From a bacterium (GTDB taxonomy: Bacteria > Patescibacteriota > Microgenomatia > UBA1400 > PJMF01): a stretch of DNA of 5,999 bases. Below the pieces are notes generated by a model. That model ran no database searches and was not told the DNA's origin. It saw only the letters and a program-made list of their open reading frames with translations. The position numbers and the translations under genes are program-made. This document shows positions 5,146 to 5,999 of the stretch, in pieces. The stretch is from the NCBI GenBank assembly GCA_017431585.1, contig JAFRKU010000001.1, positions 1-5,999 of the forward strand. Direction: 5' to 3'. Every line of letters begins with the position of its first letter. Positions within the stretch are counted from its first letter, which is position 1.

Positions 5146-5999
5146 ATGTTAATGAGTGATAAACAACTAATTGAATCGTGGCGAGCGCGGATGGGCGTGA
5201 TTAAAAATATCCGGCGGTTTTGGGATGAGCAGGGTTTTGAGGAGATGATCGTGCCGGTGTTGCAACCGGGCGTGCCGGCGGAGCCGACGATTTATCCGTT
5301 TGTGACCAGTTGGGACCGGCGGCTGGAGGACGGTGGCCGGACGGGACAGCAGGTGTTTATGCCGTTGTCGCCGGAACGAGCGATGAAACATTATTTGGCG
5401 CGAGGCATGGACAAAATTTACTCAATTGGACATTGTATGCGCAATATGGAGGCGAAAGGAAGCAGTCATCATCCGGAGTTTTTGATGCTGGAGTGGTACC
5501 GGAGTGGGTGCGATTATCACCAGATTATGGCGGATACGAAGGAATTAATTGGTTGGCTGGCGGAGGGGGCGCGAGCGGGCGAGGCGCAGCGAGCAGCGAG
5601 CGCCACTGAGAAGGTGCGTTTTGCGGGCCGTAATTACTCGCTGGTGGACTGGCCAACACTGAGCGTGGAAGAAATGTGGCAGGCGACTTTTGGCGGCTCT
5701 ATCGCTGACTTTTTGGATGACGAAAGCTTGCGCGCCCTGGCGGGCGCGCGTGGCTACGACACGACTGGCGACTGGGAGCAAATTTTTAACCAATTGTTTT
5801 TGAATGAAATTGAGACGCAATTGCCGGCCGACAAGTTTTATTTTTTGCTGGATTTTCCGGCGAAACTTTCGCCGTTGTGCCGGCCGCGAGCGGATAAGGA
5901 CTGGCTGGCGGAGCGATTTGAGGTTTATTGCGGGGCGCTGGAGTTGGGCAATGGCAATAGCGAGCAGTTGGAGGAGGCGGTGGTGCGCGCGCTTTTCCA
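5146..5999 (+). CDS. epmA: Class II aminoacyl-tRNA synthetase-like protein, EpmA/GenX (EF-P lysyltransferase)-like, 3' partial
   Basis: The frame is open for 284 codons and runs off the right edge. The protein begins directly with the catalytic core (IKNIRRFWDEQGFEEMIVP, class II motif 1) and has no N-terminal anticodon-binding OB domain, the hallmark that separates EpmA from lysyl-tRNA synthetase. A substrate/ATP-site block follows: MPLSPERAMKHYLARGMDKI, motif 2 with CMRNME at 97-102, HHPEFLMLEWYR at 108-119, DFPAKLSPL at 236-244, ERFEVY at 256-261 and ELGNGN at 266-271. Motif 3 would lie beyond the window. EpmA attaches (R)-beta-lysine or lysine to a conserved lysine of EF-P, which relieves polyproline stalling. 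Differences from the E. coli protein as I recall it: the motif-2 loop before HHPEF seems one residue longer, HNPEF is HHPEF, and the segment after ELxNG is diverged. Another tRNA-synthetase paralogue role is therefore possible. ATGs at 5146 and 5152 are both in frame and neither has an SD. Confidence 0.75.
   Translation, partial: MLMSDKQLIESWRARMGVIKNIRRFWDEQGFEEMIVPVLQPGVPAEPTIYPFVTSWDRRLEDGGRTGQQVFMPLSPERAMKHYLARGMDKIYSIGHCMRNMEAKGSSHHPEFLMLEWYRSGCDYHQIMADTKELIGWLAEGARAGEAQRAASATEKVRFAGRNYSLVDWPTLSVEEMWQATFGGSIADFLDDESLRALAGARGYDTTGDWEQIFNQLFLNEIETQLPADKFYFLLDFPAKLSPLCRPRADKDWLAERFEVYCGALELGNGNSEQLEEAVVRALF

Noticed and set aside
5310..5609. 99-codon plus-strand frame inside the EpmA-like gene
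   Set aside because: It overlaps, in another frame, a long conserved synthetase-like coding sequence with clear motifs; its Gly/Ala-rich translation looks like a shadow frame.
5730..5749. GC-rich hairpin (GCGCGCCC / GGGCGCGC) inside the EpmA-like gene
   Set aside because: It is in frame within coding sequence for ordinary Arg/Ala/Gly residues; a chance product of GC-rich codons is the simplest explanation.

Overview
The window is ordinary, gene-dense bacterial chromosome of roughly balanced base composition. It holds six protein genes, no RNA genes, and no mobile element or CRISPR array that I can see. TAA, TAG and TGA all appear as stop codons and the tryptophans are encoded by TGG, so the standard bacterial code applies. 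The PH-domain membrane protein, the SD-poor gene starts and the diverged class II synthetase-like gene would suit a small-genome lineage such as Patescibacteria (CPR). This placement is an inference from general look, not from a marker gene.

Layout: (1) positions 3-710, + strand: the 3' part or nearly all of a membrane protein with a bacterial PH domain, cut by the left edge. (2) 711-854: an intergenic stretch with two near-identical 23-bp palindromes and a TATAAT box. (3) 855-2054, +: a polytopic membrane protein ending in a DUF218 (YdcF/SanA-like) domain. (4) 2051-2797, -: an exonuclease III-type AP endonuclease, convergent with the DUF218 gene and sharing its stop-codon bases. (5) 2798-2914: a compact divergent promoter region with mirror-image extended -10 boxes and a central inverted repeat. 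(6) 2915-3172, +: ribosomal protein bS21 with a strong Shine-Dalgarno. (7) 3180-3214: a long perfect hairpin. (8) 3246-5078, +: the ribosome-associated GTPase TypA/BipA. (9) 5091-5118: an AT-rich hairpin. (10) 5146 to the right edge, +: a class II aminoacyl-tRNA synthetase-like protein resembling EpmA/GenX (the EF-P lysyltransferase), truncated by the window.

The right half has a translation theme: bS21 and TypA act on the 30S subunit or ribosome, and an EpmA-like enzyme would modify EF-P. The left half is envelope-related. The DNA repair gene is the only one on the minus strand.

The most interesting signals are regulatory rather than coding. Three genes (DUF218, xth, epmA-like) have a -10-like box 7-10 nt before the start codon and no Shine-Dalgarno, as expected for leaderless mRNAs. 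rpsU instead has a near-perfect SD and a leader of about 57 nt. In addition, three plus-strand genes are followed, 8-12 nt after the stop codon, by a perfect inverted repeat, and only some of these have a U-tract. I see no evidence for a wholly new multi-gene system here.
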